Part shown: in pieces, positions 1 to 5,990 of the stretch
How the letters are laid out: the number at the start of each line of letters is the position of its first letter
Position numbering within the stretch: position 1 is the first letter of the stretch
DNA from: an uncultured Ruminiclostridium sp.
GTDB lineage: Bacteria > Bacillota > Clostridia > Oscillospirales > Ruminococcaceae
Direction: 5' to 3'
Length of the DNA stretch: 6,311 bases
Assembly (NCBI GenBank): GCA_934462775.1
Contig: CAKSIR010000131.1
Coordinates: 1 to 6,311 of the forward strand
Made by a program: the position numbers and the translations under genes
The notes under the pieces: generated by a model
The model's input: only the letters and a program-made list of their open reading frames with translations
Told to the model about the DNA's origin: nothing
Database searches by the model: none

Positions 1-60
1 GGCTTAGGGCTTTGCCCTAAGTACCCACCACCTTTTGAAAAAGGTGGACGAAAACTTTAA
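1..60. repeat. Two short intergenic palindromes at the left edge
   Basis: Two perfect inverted repeats lie close together. The first is an 8-bp stem at 3-10 and 14-21 with a TTT loop. The second is a 9-bp stem at 28-36 and 39-47 with a 2-base loop. Neither is followed by a T-tract, so they do not look like terminators. Their style resembles small dispersed intergenic palindromes common in Ruminococcus-type genomes; that comparison is from memory and unverified. Frame 1 is open from position 1 to the TAA at 58-60, but it runs through both palindromes and is probably not the end of a real gene. Confidence 0.5.
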
Positions 61-82
61 ATCTGACTTTTTCGACAAACTG

Positions 83-120
83 CCGAACCCCTCGCAGATT
101 TACGAGGGGTTCGGTTTTGT
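83..120 (+). terminator. Strong rho-independent terminator
   Basis: A perfect 12-bp GC-rich stem (83-94 pairs with 103-114) with an 8-base loop is followed directly by TTTTGTGT on the plus strand. It most likely ends a rightward gene lying left of the window. On the minus strand the stem is followed only by a weak, interrupted T run, so it could also help stop transcription from the convergent 153-806 gene, but less convincingly. Confidence 0.85.
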
Positions 121-152
121 GTATAGAAAAAAGAAAATGAAATGAAAAAAGC

Positions 153-806
153 TTAATCAGTTTCGCGTCTGAGCGCGCCCTTTGCAACAATGCCGTCGTC
201 CTTTGCGTTCACGTCAACGGTGCAGCCGTTAATAACAATGTCGCCGCCGCTGTAAATGCCGTACTTGTAATTGCCTTTGACGTTCATCGTTCCGCCGCCT
301 GTGATTTGAATATCCGAACAGCTGTAAACCGCTGCGCAGGGTATGTCGTTTTCCGCGCTTTCGTTTTCGCCGTCAAAGGCGTATTCCGCGCCGTCCGTGA
401 AGCAGTTCGCCGTATCCTCCGCAAGATTTATCACCGCGCTGTCAGTGCCTGCAATGTAAAGCGCGCAGCCCCTTGTGTTGGTAATATCGGCGCCCTTGAA
501 GGTCAGCGTTACCGCTCCGTCCGCGTCAACGTATATCATTCCGTCCGTCAGCCTGCCGTCAATCTGGAACTCGCCGCCCTTTGTGATGGAAATAATCCTG
601 CCGTTCACCCAAGCGCCGTCGCCCTCTATGGACACCGTTTCGCCTAAGCTTATCCTGCATACGGAGCTGTAACAGCCGCCCTCCACCAGTTCATCGAGAG
701 GAATTGTTTCATTTCCCTCCGACACTGCCGCCCTGCCTGCGCAGGCTCCGAAAATAACTGCGGGAACAGCAAGCAATGACAACAGCTTTGGAAATACCTT
801 TACCAT
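153..806 (-). CDS. Secreted/lipid-anchored Cthe_2159-like carbohydrate-binding domain protein, C-terminally short
   Basis: I take the ATG at 806 (217 aa), which has GGAAG about 9 bases upstream. A TTG at 851 would add 15 polar residues before the signal peptide and looks wrong. Residues 1-24 are a signal sequence (basic start, then a hydrophobic core); Cys22 follows Phe-Gly-Ala, a weak lipobox, so lipidation is possible but not certain. From about residue 50 the protein shows short repeating beta-strand and turn patterns (VDADGAVTLTFKGADI, then IQITGGGTMNVKGNYKYGIY, then DVNAKDDGIVAKG) typical of the Cthe_2159 family. Members have a right-handed beta-helix, and the founding protein binds cellulose and acidic polysaccharide. 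Most members I know continue well past the DDGI motif; this one stops about 13 residues after it with a charged tail. The DNA after the stop does not continue the domain in any frame I checked. It is divergent from the pilus-like operon, and I see no convincing promoter for it. Family call fairly sure; function in this cell unknown. Confidence 0.75.
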   Translation of the reverse strand: MVKVFPKLLSLLAVPAVIFGACAGRAAVSEGNETIPLDELVEGGCYSSVCRISLGETVSIEGDGAWVNGRIISITKGGEFQIDGRLTDGMIYVDADGAVTLTFKGADITNTRGCALYIAGTDSAVINLAEDTANCFTDGAEYAFDGENESAENDIPCAAVYSCSDIQITGGGTMNVKGNYKYGIYSGGDIVINGCTVDVNAKDDGIVAKGALRRETD

Positions 807-903
807 TTGCCTGCACTTCCTTTCTGTTATGTCTGTATTGTAAAGCTTCAATGTGAAATCTCCGTGACAGTTTATAAATTGTTTTGTTAATCCTTTTTGT
901 AAA

Positions 904-932
904 TTGACATTTTTTTCTGTAGGTGATATAAT
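904..932 (+). promoter_or_regulatory. Consensus sigma-A promoter of the transglutaminase/pilus operon
   Basis: TTGACA at 904-909 and TATAAT at 927-932 match the housekeeping consensus exactly with the ideal 17-bp spacer, and TGA just before the -10 box makes it an extended -10. The spacer begins with a T-run. The expected transcription start is near 939, only about 13 bases before the GTG at 952 and about 31 before 970. No operator-like palindrome overlaps the boxes, so the sequence suggests strong expression unless a distant site or activator or repressor acts. Confidence 0.9.
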
Positions 933-951
933 TTATAGTATATGATAATAT

Positions 952-2205
952 GTGGAAAGGGGTGGTTTTACGAAAGCGAAAAACAGGCTGATTGCCTTGG
1001 CGGCAAGCGTGATTATGCTGACCTCCTGTCAGGGAGCAGCCGACCCCGCAGCCACCTCCGCCGACCCCGCCGTTACCTCTTCGGCAAGCGCGGTTTCCTC
1101 CTCGGCTGATACCTCCGCCGTTTTCCCCGTATCGGAAACAGCTCCGCAGACAGCCTCGGCTGAAGCTTCATCGGAAACAGCTCCGCAGACAACCTCGGCT
1201 GAAGCTTTATCGGAAACAGCTTTACAGACAACCTCGGCGGTTACGGAAGCTGAAACAGCTGCCTCGGCAATATCGGCAGTGCCTGCGGCGGATACTGTTA
1301 CGGCTGAGTCAACCGTTTCCACAGCAGCCGAAACCACTGCCGCCGTATCCAAAACAACCGCCGAAGCCGTTACCAAAAAGCCTGCCGCTCCGTCCGAGCC
1401 GTACATTATAACCCCCGCCGCAAGCGGAAAGAAAACGGAAGCCACCGACCTTGCGGTAATAGACTACTCCAACGCCTCAAAGGGCTACGTTATGTGCAGC
1501 TATACGGGCAAAAAGAAAAAGGTAAAGGTGCAGATTACCGCGCCAAACGGCGTTACCTACTCCTACAACCTTGACAGCGGCGGCAAATACGAGGTTTTTC
1601 CGCTGTCCGAGGGCGACGGAGATTATCAGATAGGCGTTTACGAAAACGTCAGCGGCAGCAGCTATGCAAACGCTGCGTCGGCTGTTGTTTCGGCGGCGCT
1701 TGAAAACTCGCTGCTGCCGTTCCTTACACCTAACCAGTACGTTAATTACAGCGCCTCAAGCAAGGCGGTAGCGCTTGGCTCGGAGCTTTGCGCGGGAGCT
1801 GAAACCGATATGGATAAAATAGACGCGGTTTACTCGTGGATAGTGGACAACGTAACCTACGACAAGGCTCTTGCAAAGGACGCTCCAAGCGGCTATCTGC
1901 CTAACATAGACGGCACTGTTTCCAACAAGACGGGCATTTGCCTTGACTACGCGGGAACCGCCTGCGCGATGCTGAGAAGCCAGAAAATACCCACCAAGCT
2001 TGTGGTGGGCTACGCAGGGACGACCTACCACGCATGGCTCAGCGTTTACACCAAGGAGCAGGGCTGGATATACGGCATTATCTACTTTGACGGCACAAGC
2101 TGGCACAGGCTTGACCCTACCTTTGCGGCAGGGGAAAAATCCAGCGACCGCGTGATGAAATTTATTTCGGACGACGCTAACTACACGGCGAAATTCATTT
2201 ATTAG
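952..2205 (+). CDS. Transglutaminase-like domain lipoprotein with Ala/Ser/Thr-rich stalk
   Basis: The 417-aa product (GTG start) is a surface lipoprotein. Residues 8-25 form a signal peptide ending in a clean lipobox, LTSC, with Cys26 as the lipidated residue. Residues 27-150 are an Ala/Ser/Thr/Glu-rich low-complexity stalk with a 13-residue tandem repeat. Residues 160-250 look like a small beta-rich domain. Residues 255-417 are a transglutaminase-like domain: DAVYSWIVDNVTYD (291-304), then the triad Cys330 (TGICLDYA), His360 (YHAWLSVY) and Asp388 (WHRLDPTF), all present, so it should be catalytically competent. The family includes cysteine proteases, peptide amidases and cross-linking enzymes, so the reaction is not settled. 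It is the first gene after a consensus promoter, and its stop overlaps the ribosome binding site of the platform gene, so it is co-expressed with the pilus-like genes. The start is doubtful: the GTG has no upstream ribosome binding site, and a good one sits before an in-frame ACG at 970. Confidence 0.88.
   Translation: MERGGFTKAKNRLIALAASVIMLTSCQGAADPAATSADPAVTSSASAVSSSADTSAVFPVSETAPQTASAEASSETAPQTTSAEALSETALQTTSAVTEAETAASAISAVPAADTVTAESTVSTAAETTAAVSKTTAEAVTKKPAAPSEPYIITPAASGKKTEATDLAVIDYSNASKGYVMCSYTGKKKKVKVQITAPNGVTYSYNLDSGGKYEVFPLSEGDGDYQIGVYENVSGSSYANAASAVVSAALENSLLPFLTPNQYVNYSASSKAVALGSELCAGAETDMDKIDAVYSWIVDNVTYDKALAKDAPSGYLPNIDGTVSNKTGICLDYAGTACAMLRSQKIPTKLVVGYAGTTYHAWLSVYTKEQGWIYGIIYFDGTSWHRLDPTFAAGEKSSDRVMKFISDDANYTAKFIY
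956..965 (+). promoter_or_regulatory. Ribosome binding site located inside the annotated start of the transglutaminase gene
   Basis: AAAGGGGTGG is a good Shine-Dalgarno sequence, but it lies downstream of the only in-frame ATG/GTG/TTG start near the 5' end (GTG at 952). The codon at the right distance after it, at 970-972, is ACG. Initiation there would give a conventional lipoprotein leader beginning with a start residue followed by KAKNRLIALAAS. The gene may use ACG, or an original ATG may have mutated or been misread. Confidence 0.55.
1132..1239 (+). repeat. 39-bp tandem repeat in the lipoprotein stalk
   Basis: Two full copies (1132-1170, 1171-1209) and a partial third (1210-1239) encode SETAPQTASAEAS, SETAPQTTSAEAL and SETALQTTSA. 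The copies are nearly identical in DNA as well as protein, indicating recent duplication; copy number may vary between strains and change the length of the stalk. Confidence 0.85.
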
Positions 2206-2209
2206 GAGG
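2204..2209 (+). promoter_or_regulatory. Ribosome binding site overlapping the transglutaminase stop codon
   Basis: A perfect AGGAGG begins within the TAG stop (2203-2205) of the upstream gene and lies 5 bases before the ATG at 2215. This arrangement favours translational coupling of the lipoprotein and the platform protein, and supports a shared transcript. Confidence 0.9.
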
Positions 2210-2214
2210 ACAGC

Positions 2215-3249
2215 ATGGCACACTTCGACCCCCTTTATACATCAGCATTTTTCTCCGAGCTTTCCTCGATAATAAGTTCGGGAATACCGATAAGCGACGG
2301 TCTTTATATGCTCATGTCGGACGAAAAGGACAGGAGCAGAAGGGCTGTTTTGCAGTCACTTACAGAGGACACCGAACAGGGCGTTTCTCTTTCGGAGGCA
2401 ATGAAAAAAACAAAGGCGTTTCAGCCCTTTGCGTGGGAATCGGTTGAAATCGGTCAGCGCACGGGGCGGCTTGACACCGCCTTAAAATCCCTGTCGGAAT
2501 ACTACACGCGGCAGGAGGAAATAAGCTCCGGAATAAAGAACGCAGTGGCGTTTCCCGTGCTGCTGCTGATTATACTGCTTCTGGTGGTGGGAGTGCTGGT
2601 TACTCAGGTGCTGCCTGTGTTCGGAGATGTTTTCGACCGACTGGGCGCGGAAATGTCACCTGCCGCAGAGGCTGTCATGAACGCGGGAAAAGCGCTGTCC
2701 GAGGGCGGCGCGGCGGTTATCCCGATAGCTGCGGCAATAATCGTTCTGCTGATTGTCTTCTTTGTTGTTCCTCCCGTTCACGAAAAGGCGTCAAGGTTCT
2801 TTTCGGGATTGTTTGGCGGCAGCAGGCTTAACCGCACAATCGCCTCTGCAAGGTTTGCAAACGCAATGTCAATGGGCATTTCCAGCGGTCTTGACATTGA
2901 CCAGTCCCTTGAAATGGCAAAGCGCACGGCAAGCTCCGCCGCTGCAAAAAAAATAGATAAATGTCAGTCGCTTATGCGCGATGGAACGCCTTTCAGCAAG
3001 GCAATAAGCCAATCCGAGCTGTTTTCGTCGGTGTACTGCCGAATGCTTGACGTAAGCTTCAAAACGGGAAATACCGACGACGTTATGGCGGATATTGCCA
3101 ACCGCTGCCAGCAAAAGGCGGACGAGGCAATAGACGCTTCCATTTCGCGGGTGGAGCCGATTTTGGTAATTATAATGTCGGTACTGGTAGGCGCAGTGCT
3201 GCTGTCGGTAATGCTGCCGCTGCTGACTGTTATGACGTCCGTTTCGTGA
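2215..3249 (+). CDS. GspF/PilC-family inner-membrane platform protein
   Basis: This 344-aa protein is the polytopic membrane platform of type II secretion/type IV pilus machines, on which the cytoplasmic ATPase acts to move pilin subunits. Two T2SSF repeats are visible. The first (about 9-134) contains FFSELSSIISSGIPISDGL and GQRTGRLDTAL; the second (about 211-335) contains FANAMSMGISSGLDIDQSL and FKTGNTDDVM, which correspond to the repeated SGI and GxxTGxLD signatures. Membrane segments are near 110-131, 164-187 and 314-341. It is shorter than usual PilC/GspF (about 400 aa): the cytoplasmic region before the first repeat is almost absent. The ATG follows a perfect AGGAGG, so the short start is real and not a misannotation. 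It is followed by pilin-like genes and pilT, which fits a type IV filament rather than a general secretion role, although the sequence alone cannot exclude the latter. Confidence 0.93.
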   Translation: MAHFDPLYTSAFFSELSSIISSGIPISDGLYMLMSDEKDRSRRAVLQSLTEDTEQGVSLSEAMKKTKAFQPFAWESVEIGQRTGRLDTALKSLSEYYTRQEEISSGIKNAVAFPVLLLIILLLVVGVLVTQVLPVFGDVFDRLGAEMSPAAEAVMNAGKALSEGGAAVIPIAAAIIVLLIVFFVVPPVHEKASRFFSGLFGGSRLNRTIASARFANAMSMGISSGLDIDQSLEMAKRTASSAAAKKIDKCQSLMRDGTPFSKAISQSELFSSVYCRMLDVSFKTGNTDDVMADIANRCQQKADEAIDASISRVEPILVIIMSVLVGAVLLSVMLPLLTVMTSVS

Positions 3250-3256
3250 GGCAGCC

Positions 3257-3565
3257 ATGAAAAACATAAAGGAATTTTTCAGAGAACATCTTTTCGGGAT
3301 AATTATGTTCGCAGTGTTCTTTACGGCGGCGGTTATTGCCGTTTCCTCCGCCCGCAGGACGGACAGCGAGCAGGGCAGGAAAATCGCCGAGGAAAGCATA
3401 CGCCGCGCGGTTATAAGCTGCTACGCCATTGAGGGCGCTTATCCCGACAGCATTGAATATCTTGAGGAAAACTACGGGCTCAGCGTTGACGAAAGCAGAT
3501 ACACGGTCATATACAGCCTGTTCGCGTCAAATATTATGCCCGACATTACCGTTATAGAAAAGTGA
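3257..3565 (+). CDS. Small pseudopilin-like membrane protein
   Basis: I do not recognise a named family for this 102-aa protein. It has a basic N-terminus, one membrane helix (about 12-31), then an amphipathic stretch rich in Arg, Glu and Ile (36-54) and a short C-terminal domain. The segment CYAIEGAYPDSIEYLEENYG (55-74) resembles the GxYP stretch following the N-terminal helix of GspG/ComGC-type pseudopilins. There is no Gly-Phe-xxx-Glu prepilin cleavage motif, so it may remain uncleaved in the membrane. The start is 7 bases after the platform gene, with GTGAGG spanning that gene's stop serving as ribosome binding site. Its place between the platform gene and other pilin-like genes suggests a minor pilin or assembly partner; this is inference. 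Confidence 0.8.
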   Translation: MKNIKEFFREHLFGIIMFAVFFTAAVIAVSSARRTDSEQGRKIAEESIRRAVISCYAIEGAYPDSIEYLEENYGLSVDESRYTVIYSLFASNIMPDITVIEK

Positions 3566-3574
3566 GTTGATTAA

Positions 3575-4048
3575 ATGCAAAGCGCAAAGCAGCACCATTC
3601 CATAGACACTCTGTTCGCACTTATACTTTTCTGCGTCTTTGCCATGACGGCAGTCGTTTCGGCGGTAATGGGCGCAAACGTGTACATAAGCTCCTCGAAA
3701 AGCGCGGAAAAAACCTATGAAAGCCGCGTCTGCCTTGACTACATAACCGCTAAGGTTCATGCAAACGGTGAAAAGGGAGCGGTGAGCGTTTCCGAAGTTG
3801 AGGGCGCGCCTGCGCTGACGCTTTCCGAAACAGTGGACGGCGACCCTTACGACACGGTTATCTACTGCTACGGCGGTGCTCTCCGCGAGCTTTATTCCGC
3901 AAGGGGAATACCTTTTTCAGCCGACAGCGGAACAGTCATTGCCAACATTCAGAGCGTTGATTTCAGCATTGACGGCAATGTGCTTACCGTGAGCTGCACC
4001 TTTACCGACGGCAGGACGGAAAAAGCGTACACAGAGGTGATAGCATGA
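3575..4048 (+). CDS. DUF4860-type single-pass membrane protein, pilus-associated
   Basis: The 157-aa product has a short polar N-terminus, one hydrophobic helix (about 11-34) starting SIDTLFALILFCVFAMTAVV, then an extracytoplasmic domain with YESRVCLDYITAKV (48-61) and a beta-rich C-terminal half. This pattern fits the DUF4860 family of Clostridia, usually found with PilT and F-type platform genes. The function of the family is unknown; the layout (N-terminal helix, helical neck, beta domain) is that of a pilin-like subunit. The ribosome binding site is weak (AGTGAG, overlapping the previous stop), which points to translation by coupling. Its last codons overlap the next start by 4 bases. Family assignment is from memory of the motif. 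Confidence 0.82.
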   Translation: MQSAKQHHSIDTLFALILFCVFAMTAVVSAVMGANVYISSSKSAEKTYESRVCLDYITAKVHANGEKGAVSVSEVEGAPALTLSETVDGDPYDTVIYCYGGALRELYSARGIPFSADSGTVIANIQSVDFSIDGNVLTVSCTFTDGRTEKAYTEVIA

Positions 4049-4455
4049 AAAGAAAATCACGTTCGGAGCTTTTTCTCCTTGAGCTTATCATTGTAATTTT
4101 AGTGTTTGCAATAAGCGCCGCCGCCTGTACCTCAGTGCTTGCAAGGGCTTACGTCACGTCAAGGGAAAGCCGCGAGCTTGACTTTGCGGTAAGGTCAGCG
4201 CGAAGCTGCACCGAGCTTATGAAGGCGTGGCGCGGCGATACCGATAAATGCGCGGAAATACTGGGCGGGCAGTCGGAGGGCGGCACGCTGACGGTCTATT
4301 ACGACAGCGAAATGGCTGTGGCCGCAGAGGAAAACGCAGCGTACAGCATGACTGCCGCGCTGAATGACGGCTGCCGCTTTACCGTTTCGGTAAGCGGAAA
4401 AAACGGCGAGATATACTCCCTTGAATCAGCCCTTGCAAAGGAGGCTGCGCAGTGA
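4045..4455 (+). CDS. Pilin-like protein with degenerate prepilin N-terminus
   Basis: This 136-aa protein starts with a basic leader, MKRKSRSE, followed by the hydrophobic helix LFLLELIIVILVFAISAAAC (9-28). Glu13 sits where the conserved Glu at mature position 5 of type IV pilins would be, but the residue before the expected cleavage site is Glu8 rather than Gly, so the usual prepilin peptidase site is missing. After the helix come ARAYVTSRESRELDFAVRSA, typical of the amphipathic neck of pilins, and a beta-rich C-terminal domain. The ATG overlaps the previous TGA (ATGA) and has AGAGG 7 bases upstream. Probably a minor pilin or pseudopilin of this system; whether it is processed cannot be told from sequence. 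Confidence 0.82.
   Translation: MKRKSRSELFLLELIIVILVFAISAAACTSVLARAYVTSRESRELDFAVRSARSCTELMKAWRGDTDKCAEILGGQSEGGTLTVYYDSEMAVAAEENAAYSMTAALNDGCRFTVSVSGKNGEIYSLESALAKEAAQ
4437..4444 (+). promoter_or_regulatory. Ribosome binding site deciding the GTG start at 4452
   Basis: AAAGGAGG lies 7 bases before GTG 4452, inside the end of the preceding gene. This strong site supports the GTG start, which overlaps the previous TGA by four bases (GTGA). Confidence 0.85.
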
Positions 4456-4907
4456 AAAGGCACGGTACAAACAGCGGAATCAGCATAGGCAGCTCCTCGC
4501 TGATACTCATATTCGTGGTGCTTTGCATGACGGTGTTTTCGGTGCTTACGCTGATTAGCGCCAATGCCGAAAAAAAGCTGTCCGATAAATCGGCGCAGGC
4601 GGTCAGCGACTATTATAACGCCGACCTTGCCGCCACAATGAAAATAAACGAAATAGCCGAGGCTCTTTCCTCATCGGATTCAGCCGCAGCGCAGCAGCTT
4701 ATTATTCCCGACGCCGAATTTACTGTCGCCGAGGACGGCATAATCGTTTCCTTTGACACCGAAATAGACAGCCGCAGGACGCTGCACACCGAAGCGCTCC
4801 TGACCGGAAACAGCTTGAAAATAACGGAATGGAAAACCGTTACCAAGACAGAGGCGGCTGAGGACTCCCCCGGCTTGTGGGACGGAACGTTTGATTTTGC
4901 GGATTAA
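4452..4907 (+). CDS. Single-pass pilin-like membrane protein of unknown family
   Basis: The 151-aa product (GTG start with a strong ribosome binding site) has an N-terminal stretch GISIGSSSLILIFVVLCMTV (9-28) leading a membrane helix to about residue 36, then an Ala/Lys/Asp-rich helical neck with SDYYNADLAA (52-61), and a beta-rich tail ending in WKTV and an acidic GLWDGTFDFAD. The Gly-Ser-rich start followed by a helix and a YYxAD motif recurs in Clostridia next to PilT and DUF4860 genes, as far as I recall, but I know no assigned function. It lacks a Glu at position 5 of the helix and a standard prepilin cleavage site. It is the last of four consecutive small membrane proteins and is followed after 25 bp by pilT. 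Likely a structural or assembly part of the same filament. Confidence 0.8.
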   Translation: MKRHGTNSGISIGSSSLILIFVVLCMTVFSVLTLISANAEKKLSDKSAQAVSDYYNADLAATMKINEIAEALSSSDSAAAQQLIIPDAEFTVAEDGIIVSFDTEIDSRRTLHTEALLTGNSLKITEWKTVTKTEAAEDSPGLWDGTFDFAD

Positions 4908-4932
4908 GCCAATACAGAAAGGATAACATATT

Positions 4933-5988
4933 ATGACATTCATGGAGCTTTTAAAAGGCGCTGTCGAGCAGAACGCATCAGATATTTTCATCATTTCGGG
5001 ACTTCCTCTGTCCTACAAGCTTAACGGCACAATCGTTCAGCAGGAAAAGGAAAACGTGCTGCCCAATTCCGCCGAGGAGATGATAAGGGAAGCCTACAAG
5101 ACTGCCAACCGCAGTATGGACAAGCTGCGCACACAGGGCGATGACGATTTCTCCATTTCCGTTCCCGGTCTGTCCCGATTCAGAGTAAGCACCTACAAGC
5201 AGCGCGGCTCGCTGGCTGCGGTTATCCGCGTCGTTTCCTTTGATATTCCAGATTATCACAAGCTGAACATTCCCGACGGCGTAATTGACATTGCAAAGAA
5301 AACCAAGGGTCTTGTGCTGGTTACAGGTCCTGCGGGCGGCGGAAAATCCACCACCCTTGCCTGCATCATCGACGAGATAAACAAGACCCGCAACGGTCAT
5401 ATTATCACCCTTGAGGAGCCTATCGAGTTCCTCCACAAGAACAAGATGAGCGTTATCAGCCAGCGCGAGGTTCACACCGACACATTGGGCTATGTGGAGG
5501 CGCTGAGAGCCTGCCTGCGTCAGTCGCCTGACGTAATTCTGGTAGGCGAAATGCGTGATTTTGAAACCATCAAAACCGCCATGACCGCCGCAGAAACGGG
5601 ACATCTTGTAATCTCCACCCTCCACAGCGTAGGCGCTGCGAACACTATCGACCGCGTTATCGACGTGTTCCCGCCAAGTCAGCAGCAGCAAATCAGGGTG
5701 CAGCTTTCTCAGCTTCTCCAGTGCGTTGTATCTCAGCAGCTTATTCCCGCCGTCAGCGGCGAGCTTATCCCTGCCTTTGAGATAATGAACTGCAACTCCG
5801 CCATCAGAAACATGATAAGGGAGTCAAAGGTTCATCAGATTGACACTGCCATTGCGGCTTCCGCCAACGAGAGAATGGTTACTATGGACGCAAGCATTCT
5901 CGCGCTATTTAAGAGCGGCAGGATTACAAAGGAGAATGCGCTGAAGTTTACCGAGAACCCGGAGCTTCTCGAAAGGCGCATGGTCTGA
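4933..5988 (+). CDS. pilT: PilT-type twitching ATPase of a type IV filament system
   Basis: This 351-aa cytoplasmic ATPase has the standard PilT length, without the extra N-terminal domain of PilB/GspE. The N-terminal PAS-like part contains NASDIFIISGLPLSYKLNG (14-32). Then follow Walker A GPAGGGKST (132-140, Lys138), the Asp box LEEPIEF (160-166, with Glu in place of the usual Asp at 162), Walker B VILVGEMRD (201-209, Glu206), and the His box TGHLVISTLHS (222-232, His224 and His231). AIRNMIRES (290-298) is the PilT hallmark motif linked with retraction, and the C-terminus FKSGRITKENALKFTENPEL is typical. PilT hexamers normally disassemble pili and power twitching or DNA uptake. It is the only ATPase in the operon, so here it might also drive assembly; that is inference. 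The ATG follows AGAAAGGA at 10 bases; a second ATG at 4942 is too far from it. Confidence 0.95.
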   Translation: MTFMELLKGAVEQNASDIFIISGLPLSYKLNGTIVQQEKENVLPNSAEEMIREAYKTANRSMDKLRTQGDDDFSISVPGLSRFRVSTYKQRGSLAAVIRVVSFDIPDYHKLNIPDGVIDIAKKTKGLVLVTGPAGGGKSTTLACIIDEINKTRNGHIITLEEPIEFLHKNKMSVISQREVHTDTLGYVEALRACLRQSPDVILVGEMRDFETIKTAMTAAETGHLVISTLHSVGAANTIDRVIDVFPPSQQQQIRVQLSQLLQCVVSQQLIPAVSGELIPAFEIMNCNSAIRNMIRESKVHQIDTAIAASANERMVTMDASILALFKSGRITKENALKFTENPELLERRMV

Positions 5989-5990
5989 CC

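Noticed and set aside
1..60. Open frame to TAA at 58-60 as the C-terminus of a gene entering from the left
   Set aside because: The frame crosses two perfect palindromes and encodes a Pro/Gly/Lys-rich string, more like translated intergenic repeat than protein.
807..851. TTG start at 851 for the carbohydrate-binding protein
   Set aside because: It adds 15 polar residues before the signal peptide and has no clear ribosome binding site; ATG at 806 is better placed.
871..903. Minus-strand promoter (TTTACA with TATAAA) for the 153-806 gene
   Set aside because: The spacer would be 21 bp, and no alternative -10 at 16-18 bp is convincing.
950..991. Leader peptide from ATG 950 (13 codons to TGA at 989)
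   Set aside because: It has no ribosome binding site and no regulatory codon pattern; more likely chance.
1029..1445. Long minus-strand open frame opposite the lipoprotein stalk
   Set aside because: It is a mirror of the Ala/Ser/Thr-rich repeat coding on the plus strand, with low-complexity Ala/Val/Ser composition and no start signals.
4978..5691. 237-codon minus-strand open frame opposite pilT
   Set aside because: The plus strand encodes all PilT motifs; the opposite frame has no recognisable domain and is a codon-bias shadow.
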